21,776 nt of DNA from Bolinopsis microptera (taxonomy: Eukaryota; Ctenophora; Tentaculata; Lobata; Bolinopsidae): contig NW_026971895.1 in NCBI RefSeq assembly GCF_026151205.1, forward strand, positions 1 to 21,776. The letters are read 5' to 3'. How positions within the stretch are numbered: position 1 is the stretch's first letter; each line of letters begins with the position of its first letter. Positions 1 through 11,220 of this stretch are shown here, one piece after another. The notes under the pieces were generated by a model, which saw only the letters and a program-made list of their open reading frames with translations, made no database searches and was not told the origin of the DNA. The translations under genes were made by a program, and so were the position numbers.

Positions 1-589
1 ATTTGGTAATTTTTCTAGGGCCACCCTTAAATTAAGTTTTTTTACCAGCTAATTAGGGCCACTAATTGGGCCACTGTTACCAGCTACAGTAAAGTGTAAA
101 AACAACACTTCCCTCTCCTGGGGAAAATAGTGGACAGGTCTGACAAATAACGAAGTAATCATTAATTAGGTGGGTAATCAAATACTAATTAAAGTGAATA
201 ATGTACACGGTCCTCATACCGTGGGGATGGTTGTAGTCTCCCTTAGTGAGTAGTTGCCAAATCTACTACATTAAAAATGCCAACCAAAAGAGTCCCTCAC
301 ATTTATTTACTTTTCGTTTTTTTAATGCGTGGTTATTTTAAATATTGTGGGGGTTAAAAATATTAAATACCCTAGCTGGTTATAATTTACAAAGAACTTT
401 CAACTTCCCAGCATAGGATTCCCCAGCAACCAAACACCAAACATTGAAAGTAAAATTAACATCATAGGATTTAAGGAAATGTAATGAATTTTCCAGAAAA
501 TACCAGCTGATATATCACCTGATATTTCAAGGGGAAAATTTCCATTACCATTTCTCTGGAAAAGGAGCATCAAAAAATTTTGAGAATGT
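1..589. other. Non-coding, AT-rich, nothing recognised
   Basis: No frame of useful length, no RNA gene and no clear repeat. Many short homopolymer irregularities. Confidence 0.5.
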
Positions 590-1210
590 AAGGGTCAGGT
601 AAAAGATTCAGAGCTTCTCAAATTTGCAAACCCGTGCAGCAATTTGGTAAGGGTCAGGTTAAAGATTCCAGAGCTTCTCCAAATCGCAAACAGTGGGGGA
701 GCATTTGTAAGGGTCAGGTAAAAAAATTCCCAGAGCTTCTTTCAAAATCGCAAAACAGTGCAGCATTTTGTAAGGGGTCAGGTAAAGGGTTCAGAGCTTT
801 TTCAAAAACGCAAAACAGTGCAGCAATTTGGGAAGGTCCCGGTTTAAAAAATTCGAGGCTTTCTCAAATCGCAAACATGGTGCAAGCATTTTGTAAGGGT
901 CAGGTAAAAAGAATTTCCCCGAGCTTCCCCTCAAATCGCAAACAGTGGGAGCTTTTTGAAGGTTCAGGTTAAAGATTTCCCGACTTCTCTCAAATCGGGA
1001 AACCCGTTGGGGCAAAAGCATTTTTGGAAGGGTTCAGTTAAAAAATTCAGAGCTTTTCTCAAATCGCAAACAGTGGGCAAACATTTGTAAGGGTTCCCCG
1101 GTAAAGATTCAGAAGCTTCTCCAAAAACGCAAACAGTTGCAGAAATTTGTAAGGGTCCCCGGTTTAAAGATTCAGAGCTTCCCCCAAATCCGGGAAAAAC
1201 AGTGCAGCAT
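590..1210. repeat. Minisatellite, about ten copies of a ~60-bp unit
   Basis: Units resembling AAGGGTCAGGTAAAGATTC then AGAGCTTCTCAAATCGCAAA then CAGTGCAGCATTTGT start near 590, 649, 709, 772, 833, 895, 959, 1028, 1089 and 1151. Copies differ mainly in homopolymer lengths and in CA-to-CCC type changes, which suggests consensus error as well as true divergence. Open frames here are by-products of the repeat. Confidence 0.85.
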
Positions 1211-2093
1211 TTTTATTTTGAAAATGGTTTTGTTGATTATAAATCAAACTTTTACCTAAAGATATTTTAAATTTCAATTGTATGATAATGGTTTTGTCCA
1301 ACAAATTATTTTAATTTGTTGGACAAAAAAAAAAAAACAATTTGATGTTTTAGATAAACAAATATTTATCCAATTTACAGACCCAAAACCCCTTGTATTA
1401 CTATCAGGAATAAACACTCGAAACGGTTTTTTGCAACAATTAAAAAATAGCTGAGCTCGTAAATTTAAATGTTATTATTTTTGTATAAATAGTGTTACTC
1501 CTGGGCCTAGACGGTGATAACCTTATTTCAAAATCTCATATAAAAAAAGCGGTTTTATTTCTACAATCAAATTTAGTGGAATCATACCCCACACCTTGAA
1601 TAACACATTTAGAGGGCTTTCAGTAACATTAATAATTTTTATAAAATACAATTATCTTTTTATGCAGCAGGTTAACAAAAATATTGAATATTCCACATCT
1701 TTTGACCAATGATGATCAGGTGACCATGTGCCGAGGGTGATCACTGATCAGGGGTTTATTCAGATATCAAGGATATGTGAGATATTATAAGCGTGAGTGC
1801 AAAACATTGATATATTATTTTAATTAATCGTCAGCTGACGCTGGACTGACCCAGCGCAATATATTTGCAATAATTTCTTGTCAGCTTAACGGGTGGTACT
1901 CCGTAAAAAATTAAAAGAAAAATTTTTTTTCAAATCCAAGTCCCCAACTCCGGTTGCGCATATAATTTTTGTGTAAAGGTACGGTTATTAAAATAAACCT
2001 ACATTTACAATCTTTTTTAGCTAAGCGTTTTGGCTTACCTAGCTTGGGGCGGGAGCTCAACTTACTGGCCCATCCGCAGAAAACAGTCTACCA
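1211..2093. other. Non-coding, AT-rich
   Basis: Apart from the inverted repeat at 1292-1328 and a small TGATCA-containing palindromic patch near 1710-1750, nothing is recognised. Confidence 0.5.
1292..1328. repeat. Perfect inverted repeat, 17-bp arms, 3-base loop
   Basis: TTTTGTCCAACAAATTA at 1292-1308 is exactly complementary to 1312-1328 across a TTT loop. It is AT-rich and could form a cruciform or an RNA hairpin. Confidence 0.6.
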
Positions 2094-2240
2094 AACTGCG
2101 CTGGATAGCGCGACAAACCTAGCGCGGTATGGCGACAACTAAATAGGCGTGGATAGCGACAAACTAAGCGCTGGTAGGGCGAACAAGTACCCGCTGGAAT
2201 AGCGCTAGTTGGTCGCCATTCCAGCGCTAGTTTGTCCGCG
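2094..2240. repeat. Noisy ~22-bp minisatellite ending in an inverted copy
   Basis: Four to five direct units of the form CTAGCGCTGGTATAGCGACAA occupy about 2094-2200. The segment at 2201-2240 (for example CCAGCGCTAGTTTGTC) carries the same motif in the opposite orientation. Unit lengths vary by one or two bases. Confidence 0.7.
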
Positions 2241-3786
2241 TTTTGAACTATCGCAAAAAGAACCCATGTGGTCTAATATGTTTTCGTGTCCTTGATACCT
2301 TTAGTTTTAAATCAAACGTCAAGTTTTCGGGAGTTTAAAACAAACCAAATCTACATTATTTAAAGAGTAAAAATATCAGTTTATCACCACAAGTGTTCCT
2401 TGTTAAGGTTGTTAAAAGCAATCAGAGTTTTTTGATACTTCGATACTTTTGATAGATACGAAGTGGAGATGAGAAAATAAGAGAAATTAGAAAATGTTTT
2501 TTAACACAAGATACGATATTCCTCATTCGAACCTTAAAATACCAATAGCTGGAACTATTGGCTATCGGTGAAGTATTTGTTTTCCTTTTCTGATGTTTGT
2601 AAAATTCTGAGAAGTTTCCTTTGGGTATAACTATTAAAAGTAATCCCAGAAAAATTTCTTCTTGGAGCACCATTACCAACTAAACGGTATGCAAGTTTGT
2701 CTAGATTAGAAGCAGAGGAGAAGGTTCTAGTTCCAAAACATAGCGTAATTTAGGTTAGTGAGGGTATTTAAATATGGTTTATATTAATTTATATATTTCC
2801 ATTAAATAATATTGCTATGCAGTACACTGTGCGGCTTAATACCATGAAAAAAGTGATGATCTTTTAATTTCCGTCCCTATGCTGAATTAAAGTAGTACTG
2901 CTAGTTTTAATAATCTGTGCACTAAAGAAACCACTCCGCTCCCCAAAAAAACCTGGCAGCTTTACCGTTGGGTATAACTAATGTAATCCAACAATTGACG
3001 TAATGATGCTAAATTAACTGTAATCAGTATGTCATTTTCCCCATGTCAATTATCTTACCTAAAATTATGTGAGCAGTAGTTGTTTGTATAAACGAGATAA
3101 ACAGTAAGTGGTTACAAGTTGGTGATTTAACTTGGATTATTGGATTAAAATGCGGAATTTTTTGGCGGCCAATATAAGAGAGAAAAAAGAAGTTCCATCC
3201 ATTCTATTGTGTTCTATTTTATTACTTTTACGAAATTACAAAGTTCCCAGTACCAAGTGAGCGTGGTGCCAATTTGGTGCGTAGACATTTCAGAAAAGTT
3301 TCTATTCTATTATTAGAACACAAAAATGACCCTAAATTATATATCCTATATTCTATAATTAACAAAACAAATGGCCTGATATTTTCCTATATCGTATATA
3401 ATTATCAAACAAAATAGCCCTTGTACATTATTTTGGGCACAAATAAGCCGGATATCAGTACTTTTTTGGGAAATTTCTTTCAATTTTAAATTACTTTATC
3501 ATTATTGGCAGTAAAAGAAATTCCATGTTGTTTTCCACTTTGTACAATAATACAGAGCCGGTTACCCACTTGTTTGAAAACTGTTTTCCCCTTCCACAAT
3601 TCCCAACGTATTTTGTTACATTTGGTTGCATTTTTACATCAGGTAAAAAGGGTTTTGATAAAATGGAGAGGTTTTCAGTGGGGGAAATTCCAAAATCATA
3701 ATATTACAGTTAGTTGAGGATTTTCCAGAGGGAGCTGCGCTAAATTTAGTGGGACACAGCTTCAACTAACATGGGGGGTATTTACT
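2241..3786. other. Non-coding
   Basis: Only short chance frames (85 and 70 codons) with low-complexity composition. No domain or element end seen. Confidence 0.5.
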
Positions 3787-3866
3787 GGGGGGGAGGTGGG
3801 GTCTGGGACGGGGGGTGGGGGGGGGGGGGGGGGGGGGGGGGGGTGGGGGGGGGGGGGGGGGGGGGG
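3787..3866. repeat. G-rich tract with G27 and G22 runs
   Basis: Runs of 27 G (3817-3843) and 22 G (3845-3866) are separated by one T and preceded by GGGAGGTGGGG-type sequence. The strand could form G-quadruplexes. Exact length is unreliable in any read technology. Confidence 0.7.
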
Positions 3867-4520
3867 AGGTTATCGCTGGGGCATTTAACAGGTGGGACGA
3901 TAAATACAACTTGAACCGTTAAGTTAAATGATTACAGCACCAGAGGTCCCCGTGATAATCAGTAAGCGGTTGTTCAAGATGAATATTTATCACCATGTTT
4001 TAAATTACAAAATTACAATATACAATATCAGATTAAAGTTTACATGGGCCAGTTCCACTTTCCCCGGGGGGTGATATTTAATTACTCTTATACACGTGGG
4101 GACTGGGAAAGATTGGCAATAAGTGGCATAGAAAACTTTTCCGTTTTACAGTGATTATAGGGGTTAGTGCTACATTTGGGAAAGGGGTTTAATAGAAACA
4201 GTTTGATCCAAAAAAAAAAGGAAATTTGGTTACTTTTTGAGTTGTTGGTTGTCCGATACAGTTTCTAAAGATAAAAATATTTCTGTAAAAAATTACAAAC
4301 TAACATTATACATTTGAATACACATAGTTGATCCAGTAAAAAGTATTATAGAGTAAAAGGATTTTACAATTGTAATGTACATTTGTACCAACTACATAAC
4401 CATGGCGGCCACAGGCCCAATTGGCCCTGTTTTGGCAATACCAAAACCAACGGGCAAAAACGGTGTTTAATATGAAATTTCTAGGGTTCATTGTACATTT
4501 GATGGGTTTGAGTTCTTAAC
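3867..4520. other. Non-coding
   Basis: Nothing recognised between the G tract and the ~18-bp minisatellite. Confidence 0.5.
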
Positions 4521-4668
4521 CCCGCCGTAGAACTTAAAAGCCGTTTGAGTCACCCCTTACCCGGGAGAGGTCCCCTTTCGCCGTAAGAGTCTTTACGCCC
4601 CGTAGAGTCCCCTTTTAAACGCCGTAAGGTTTTATTCCGTAGGGGCCTTTACCGCCGTAGAGTTCCCC
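4521..4668. repeat. Degenerate ~18-bp minisatellite
   Basis: Variants of GCCGTAGAGTCCTTTTA recur near 4523, 4540, 4580, 4599, 4621, 4637 and 4653, spaced about 16-22 bp, with frequent homopolymer differences. Confidence 0.65.
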
Positions 4669-6353
4669 CCGGAACCCCATGCCAACAAAAAGTGTGGCAT
4701 TTTGCCCTTTGCCTCTCGAATTAACTTTTTAAAAATTTAAATTCCTTTTTTTCCAAATACGGAGTATTTCAATTTTTTGCCTGTTCCCACCGGAAATTTA
4801 AAATTAAAAAAAAACCCGTTATTAAATTCCCTCATAAACACAGATAAAGGTACAAAAAATGTTTAGAAAGTATGAAATCACATGTGAAATTATGAAGGTT
4901 ACGGGCGTCCCCAAAATGGAAATTAAAGAAATATTCACGGGGGGTACGAATAATTTGGCAACTAACCAATTGCTGTGCTGTGCTGACCCCCTATCAACTA
5001 AAGGGCTTAGTAAACACTGCCACGGTAAAACTTTCCTTATGTGGGAGTGAGGAGGGCTGTGTGGGAAATCATTTTTAACTAAAAACAGGGGGTTATATTT
5101 TTAAAAAACTTTTTAACAGTTTGCAACTTGGCCCAAGTAAGGTTAGTGAAAGTAGCTTTCATCAACGGGTGTGATTACTAGAAAATTAGAAAGGTGGAAT
5201 CCCCAAATAGTAGGATGATAGAAGAAAATGGTTGTAAAACTGTAAAAGACGGAGGATGGGGAAGGGAAATTTTTTTTTGTCTGCAGAGAAGAGGGTTTTT
5301 TTTAAATAGATTGGGTTCCCCGGAGGGCCCAAAAATTATTTACAAAAAATAGGTTTTAAAAAAATAGGTGAAAAGTTCCCGTATTATAAAAAATGTAAAT
5401 CAGGGGCTAAGTTGAAAGAATCAATTATAAAACTTTGAGTAATAAGGGAGGAAATTGAAACATGGCCCCCCGCCGGGTGTTTTTTTATAGCAAAGTAAAC
5501 ATTACATTATAAAAGTTGATATAAATTTAGATTTTAGCTAGATAAGGCTTGTATAGGACGCTTGTACGGCAAAAATGTTGGACTAGCGGACTTCCGTATA
5601 ACTATGTTGTGAAAAATCTGACACCATTATCAAAACCAGCATAATAAAACAAGTGATTGTAGTAGAGATTTAAGCAACAACCTGGACTCAAAACCACCAC
5701 AAATTTGCGTGTAACTCTGTAATAGTACAACTGGTTAAATTATGTTTTTTTTTGTTTCGTTTTTCAGCGATTGTTGTGGTCAAGGAAAAGTGGTAGGATA
5801 TTTTGAATGTTTATATTTAGTTTATAGGGACAGTTTCGATTTTTTGTCACTGCAACTTTTTATTTTTTTATAAAAAAAAAAAGAGTTATCTGACGGAAAC
5901 CGTTATGTTTTTTTTTAAAATCAAACTTAAATGAAGAAACAACAACACAGTTTTTAATGGTATATTTTAGCTACAAAATAAATTTGTAACTGAAAACAAG
6001 AATGAAACGAACACGACAATTAATATATCATTGTCACAGGAAAACTAATCATCCGATCAGAACTTAAAAAAAAAACGAGAGACAAGTTATCAAACAGCAA
6101 CTTTGGGAAGATTGCTTTAAATATCATGGAATATCCTCCTATCAATTAGATAGGTAATCTTTTATCGCACGAATTGATGGATGGACTTTTATTAAACTGA
6201 ATGCATTGAATTATTTTAGGAAACCTATTAATATAAATGCTCGAACCAAGGACTCTCCTATAGGAAAGTAATATTGATATCCACAAGTAATCAACATGCC
6301 TTAGCAGGAGTGAAGGGTCCATGTCTCTGAGTTTTGACACTAACTGCTGTAGG
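4669..6353. other. Non-coding, homopolymer-rich
   Basis: AT-rich with many A and T runs, for example around 5740-5890. No convincing gene or transposon terminus. Confidence 0.5.
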
Positions 6354-6800
6354 ACACAGGTAACTACAGGTAGCTACAGGTAACCACAGGTAACCACAGG
6401 TAACCACAGGTAACCACAGGTATGCAGGTAACTACAGGTAACCACAAGTAGAACCACGGGTAACCAAAGGTCCCAGGTATTTAACAGGTAAAACCAGGTA
6501 ACTACCAGGTAACCACAGGTAACTAACAGTAACTACAAGTAAGTAACACAACCACATGAAACTACAGGTAACCACAGGTAACTACAGGTAACCACAGGAA
6601 ACTTAAAAAAAAAAAACAGGTAACCCACAGGTAACCACAGGTAACACAGTATCCACAGTAACTACAAATAACTCAGGTCACAAGTGTAAGCACAGGTAAC
6701 CACAAGTAACCACAGGTTAAACCACAGTAACTACAGGTAACCACAGGTAACCACACGGTAACCACAAAAGTAACTCCAGGTAACCAACAGGTAACTAAAG
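6354..6800. repeat. 10-bp minisatellite (GGTAACCACA)n, roughly 44 units
   Basis: The unit GGTAACCACA and its variant GGTAACTACA alternate over about 445 bp with many single-base changes and an A12 insertion near 6606. About sixteen copies contain AACCACA by eye, the Runt/RUNX consensus. The 10-bp period is close to one DNA helical turn, so motifs would lie on one face. Any regulatory role is inference. Confidence 0.85.
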
Positions 6801-7784
6801 CTTTCCGACCCCGACACTCTCGAGATCTGTGCAGAGACCCTATCCCAATGAAAAACAATCATAATTATTATGGTTAGAGTGTTTTAAAAATGTAATAAAA
6901 ACATATTGTGAGCTACAGAGCAGAGGTTCGGTGATGGGGGCCGAATACTTAATTCCTAGAGGGGGCCAAAAGCCGACAACTATAAAAGAAGAAGAAGAAG
7001 AAAATGCACACAGATTTTATTGGTCAACTATTAAATCAAATACACACAGAATTAAGGGCGACTGGAAGACAATGCACAAAATATTCATCGCAAGTTAAAC
7101 GAAACAATCAAATTGAATCACGTCCAACCAGACGGCAATTGTGAACTTCTAATATCTTTGATTCTTGATCCTTCCCAGAGGTATTGCAACTTAAAAAGGT
7201 CGCTCTCTCATTTATTTTTATTAACTGGTTAATATAAATTTATTCGAAAATCAATTACCAAAATAATGCTAAAATATTTAACTAAATCTACGTACAGTAG
7301 TCCTAAAATTATCAAAGTTATGCAAACAAGTTGATGCAAAAAATGTGATCACTTTTACATAACGTGAACATAAAGCACTGTGAAACATCAAATCCAATCA
7401 AAGTTTTTCAAACGATCACACACGCAAACAACAGCTCTGCACCTCTTAAAACTAAAGATGGTGCACATGCCAACAACCGAAAGTATTGAAATTAATATTC
7501 CGATGTTGTAAAAATTGCCTGCCCCTGTACTGCCAACTGGCCCGGCTTTTTTCAACTGGTCCACTACTGACACACTATATCGCTATCATCCTTGAAAAAC
7601 CGTTCGTCTGTAAAATAAAACCAAACCTCTAACTGTAAGGAACAGTTGAAGGATAACTCTGGAGCTTAGTGTATCGTTTTGTGGAATGGTCAAGGAACCC
7701 GATTATACTGGTTTTCCTTTTTTGTTTCAAAGCATCAAGTCTAGAAAGAGCAAAGTTATTACCATCTCCTTCTCCCAACAACCC
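6801..7784. other. Non-coding between the 10-bp minisatellite and the coding-like region
   Basis: Contains the GAA microsatellite. A 61-codon minus-strand frame at 7388-7573 has no supporting features. Confidence 0.45.
6986..7003. repeat. (GAA) microsatellite
   Basis: Five GAA triplets in an A-rich context. Confidence 0.7.
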
Positions 7785-9560
7785 CTAACAAACAGAGTGA
7801 AATACCTCTGTGTTGACCCCTTCATGAAAATAAGGTTGGAAAAAAAGAAACCCTGCCAGAAGTAAGCATTTTTTTCTCCTCGTCAGGGGACAGTCTTTGA
7901 AGAGGAATGTCTCTACACCAAGAGGCCACCGTAATAATAATTGGGAGATTGAAATGATTCCCTCGGAGAGACACGCGTAATACGGGGGCGCCCCAAAACC
8001 AAACATACTCTGCCGTGACCTTTATATTTCAGGCAGCAAGATACAGTAAAATCATTCCCTTTCTTCCCGAAAAAGGTCTCCACCAGTGGTTGTACAAAGA
8101 ACCGTAGTGACATCCCGTGTAACCTTCCAGGCGAGTAAGCTAAGCAGTCTTTTCCAATGACATGTACAGGGAAGATAAACGGCTGCCACTGACCCATCAT
8201 AATCCTTTTCCTTTAAAAGAACTGATTACTTTCTTTCTTTTTTCCCGGCCGGATTAATTCAGGTCCCTGAAAAAAGAAAAAAAAGGCTCGCTCACAGATC
8301 GGAGAGTCTCGTCCCAGAGGGACAAACTGAGGGGGCGGGGGTGTGCGATCTGGAAGAGGTTGCCCATATCTCTGCTAGGCTGGTCCAGTAGTCCTCCCTC
8401 GTCACATTTTCATATCAGAGAGGTAGAGTGGTCGGTCCATTGTGATAGGGTGAGGACACAAACGGGTAGAAAATTGAGTTTTTCATTAACTCAGATACAT
8501 CCAGCCTCTGGAACTGGAGAAACCAACAACACACAGAAGTGTGCCTTGCTGTAACCATCCACTGCTGTCTCGTACTGATATGAAGGCTTTCCATGGGTCC
8601 TGGTGCAAAGCAAATTGCGTGAATGGGAAATGAATATTCGAGTACTTCTTCCGTGGTGTATTTTGCATTCCCCCATAAGAGTTTGTGGGCATCTGAGTTG
8701 TGTTCTCACAATTTTTCTCAAAGAAGAAATGCTTTTGTTGCTAGTGTTGGTGTCGAATTCCAAATCCTATTATATAATTCCTATATCCTCCCCTCCCTTC
8801 TGGGACATAAGCAGATAAGTGTTGAGGGTGATCGAAATTTGAATTGAATTCGGGATGAGAATGTTTTTGTTGTCCTTCGCCCACCAAGTGGAAAATGGAT
8901 TGACACCCCCACCAACCCCACCCCTGACCACCCACAACCCAGACCCCCGTTTGCGCAAGAGTAGTGTATCGCCCTGGACGCAAAACCCGCAACCCCAAAA
9001 CAACCCTCATGCTCACAGGCAAAACCTTCAAACTCACCCGCAAGCTCACAGTGTTGGAGAGAATAATGACTGGTGATGAACAACTGGAAGAGTGAAGGTG
9101 CCTCCTAGCATCAATCTAATCTCCCCCTAGGACAGCATCCAGAAAATCTGTGATGGCATGACCTACTTCTGGAGTGGCTGACCCCACGGACCATGAACCA
9201 AAAATCATTATATTGGAGATCAATGATTTTTTATTCTAAGAGCGCCTCCTCCCTCATAAATAGTCCTCCTCTAAGCTTGAACCTCCAAGCGAATGTTTTC
9301 TCTTTCACCCGACTGGACAGGTGTACCCATGACAGAAGCGTGATATTTAAGTTCTGTGCACTTCTCACAAAGCGTTCTCTCCCCACACCATGGTGGATTT
9401 GGATGTTCCCGAGCATCTCTCAAAAGACTCAACATGATATTTCACAGTTTGAGTTCAAGAAGGAAATGCTAAACGTTGTAATTGTTCTGATGACCGTTTG
9501 TATAACCATATTATATCTGAAACATGGGCAACGAAACAACATGAAAGCTTTTGAAGTCAT
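7785..9560 (-). pseudogene. Scattered coding-like pieces, minus strand, unresolved
   Basis: This stretch is richer in G+C than its flanks, and several minus-strand frames stay open in short blocks with protein-like composition. At ~9270-9420 a piece carries WCGERTLCEKCTELKYHASV, a possible zinc-binding CxxC region. At ~9055-9205 there is GHAITDFLDAVLGEI, at ~8440-8735 IHAICFAPGPMESLHIS, and at 7913-8200 a 95-codon frame. The blocks do not join in one frame and splice sites are not clear. They could be later exons of the gene starting at 11325, damaged by indels, or an unrelated decayed gene. High G+C alone also opens frames on both strands, so confidence is low. Confidence 0.25.
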
Positions 9561-9574
9561 GAGAGTATTCCTCC

Positions 9575-9742
9575 AACTGGAACCATCAAACCTTGTGGAT
9601 CCTCTTCCTTGGGTATTTTGAAAAATATTGACCGTTCTTTGGTGAGGGTGTATTTTTTGATCCACAGGATGCAGAAAGGTGTTTTCCCTCCCCCCCGCCG
9701 AAAACAGTTTCATTGCTTGGGAAAATTCTGGGTACTAAGAAC
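9575..9742 (-). pseudogene. Possible fourth exon, frame-broken
   Basis: After a pyrimidine stretch (TTCTTTATTTTTTCCC) and AG, base 9742 would start an exon whose phase fits the split codon left by the third exon. It reads FLVPRIFPSNETVF, then reading quality changes frame at the C7 tract near 9690 and again at the T6 run near 9655. It continues as KERSIFFKIPKEEDPQGLM to a TGA near 9575. Both shifts sit on homopolymers, so sequencing error is at least as likely as genuine decay. No domain recognised. Confidence 0.3.
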
Positions 9743-9864
9743 CTTTTTGACAGGGAAAAAATAAAGAAGTACTGAAGTAAGTGCATTGACTGGTATCAGC
9801 AGCAACATATTTGGAGATACATAGTGAACTTCAATGCAATAGTTTGAAGTTCATTGTCACTCAC

Positions 9865-10210
9865 AAGATAGCTAACGCTACTTCCCTAGATTTTTTTGTT
9901 TTGCTTTTTTTTTTTGCTTTTTCGCCTGTCTCAGATGCGGATCCGTTTAGGCTCATTGCATTGCCATCCTCCATAATGTCGTGGGGATACAATGGCGAGT
10001 CTTATCGTTAAAAAAGGCGGCCAATTCTGATAATCCCGTCTTTAGTCCTGGGAGTAGATTCAAAACGGGGGAGATCACGGGGGTTGACGCCACATCACTT
10101 TCCGAATTCGGAACGTTCATAATCTGTTACAGGGGTGGGGGGTCAGCTGGTGAGGTCGTGTTCGTAGTCATCAAATCCGGGAGATCTGTGTCCAGCTTCC
10201 TTGATTCTCT
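9865..10210 (-). CDS. Candidate third exon, interrupted by a stop and an apparent frameshift
   Basis: The acceptor TATATTCTCCAG precedes the exon, and a consensus donor GTGAGT follows base 9865. Entering in phase 0 gives RESRKLDTDLPDLM and a Pro/Ser/Thr-rich stretch, then TAA at 10127-10129 (context CTG TAA CAG). The same frame continues coding-like with SESDVASTPVISPVLNLLPG to FFNDK near 10003. Coding quality then moves to another frame (DSPLYPHDIMEDGNAM, then a Lys-rich run) down to the donor. A one-base length change in the short A run at 10002-10003 would join the two. The stop and shift may be real pseudogene lesions or base-call errors. The Lys-rich run resembles a nuclear localisation signal. 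Confidence 0.4.
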
Positions 10211-10541
10211 CTGGAGAATATAAAGTATTAAGTGAGATCCAAAATAAAAAGGGTAGTTTTGCTGAGTGCTGGGATATGTTAGAGGAAAACTCTTGACTAA
10301 CACACTTTTTCATGATTATTACATGTTACAGATTATGAACCATTGAACATTATAGATATTATAATTAGCAGTTTTCAGTATGTGTAAACTCTAGATATAT
10401 ACGTTGATAGCCAAAAAAACAAATAAATCAGTCTTAGTGTTCTAATTTTTAATGATTGTAGAGAAGAACCATTTATCAACAGACAAAAATTGCAATATTC
10501 TAGCACTGCAGTAGTCCATATTATAATTAATGACGCACCTT

Positions 10542-10553
10542 GCATGCGCATGC
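10542..10553. repeat. GCATGCGCATGC palindrome
   Basis: A perfect 12-bp palindrome inside the putative second intron, similar to the core of NRF-1-type sites (TGCGCATGCGCA). No function is demonstrated. Confidence 0.3.
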
Positions 10554-10927
10554 TATAATCATATTAACTTTCCTTGTTAATATACATTTCTGTCTGTTTA
10601 GCTTTTTGGTACTGGGGTATAATTTGAGTATCATAATAAGGCGACTTGAGCCCTTTGTTGGTCTGGAATTGTGTACGGTCTGAAGTCTGAGTGTTCTTGA
10701 GTGGGTCTGATGGTTCTCTCATCTTGATCGGTAAAAGTCGCCATTTTCAGAACTGTCAGTATTGTATGTTTCTGATTGTTGAATTTTATTGAGTCAGAGT
10801 ATTTTTAACTTATGGTATTTCTAATTCTATAAGAAAAAGTATATAAAGTTGACACTTGATAATCTTGTATTTCATTGACATACATTATTAAAACAAAAAT
10901 TGCCAGAACTTGACACTGATAGATTAC

Positions 10928-11020
10928 CCTATCATCAATTATGGAGTTTATGTTAGATTCATCCTCAGCCACTGTTAAAATCTCAAAGAGATCATCATCT
11001 AAACTGTCCACATTACTCAG
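10928..11020 (-). CDS. Candidate second exon of the same gene (31 codons, acidic)
   Basis: A pyrimidine-rich acceptor (TTTTGTATTACTGTCAG) precedes 93 bases that translate to 31 codons including SNVDSLDDDLFEIL and ending IIDDR. They are followed by GTAATC as donor. Both ends are phase 0. The stretch is strongly acidic with hydrophobic spacing, as in a transactivation or protein-binding segment; that role is an inference. The preceding intron would be 200 bp and the following one 717 bp. Confidence 0.5.
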
Positions 11021-11220
11021 CTGACAGTAATACAAAAGAATATTATTAGGTCAGATAGTATAGCTAAACCTTTCAGTTAGATTTTTGAACAGCCTAGTAC
11101 AGTATATGAACAATGAGCATATTATGACATATATTTTTAACAGGAACATTTGAAACTTCATTTGTCCAACTACAAAGTGACTGACATAGTGGTGACATAA
11201 CATAAATGAACATGGCAAAC

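Noticed and set aside
634-972. 112-codon plus-strand frame
   Set aside because: It is a translation of the ~60-bp minisatellite; repeated peptide blocks follow the DNA repeat.
6354-6800. CRISPR array or telomeric repeat
   Set aside because: No unique spacers, the unit is only 10 bp, and the sequence is not a known telomere motif.
6673-6858. Minus-strand frame with repeated VTCWLP-like peptide
   Set aside because: By-product of the 10-bp minisatellite; unit length is not a multiple of three.
9193-9621. 142-codon plus-strand frame
   Set aside because: No domain. It lies opposite coding-like minus-strand blocks in a G+C-richer region where chance frames are expected.
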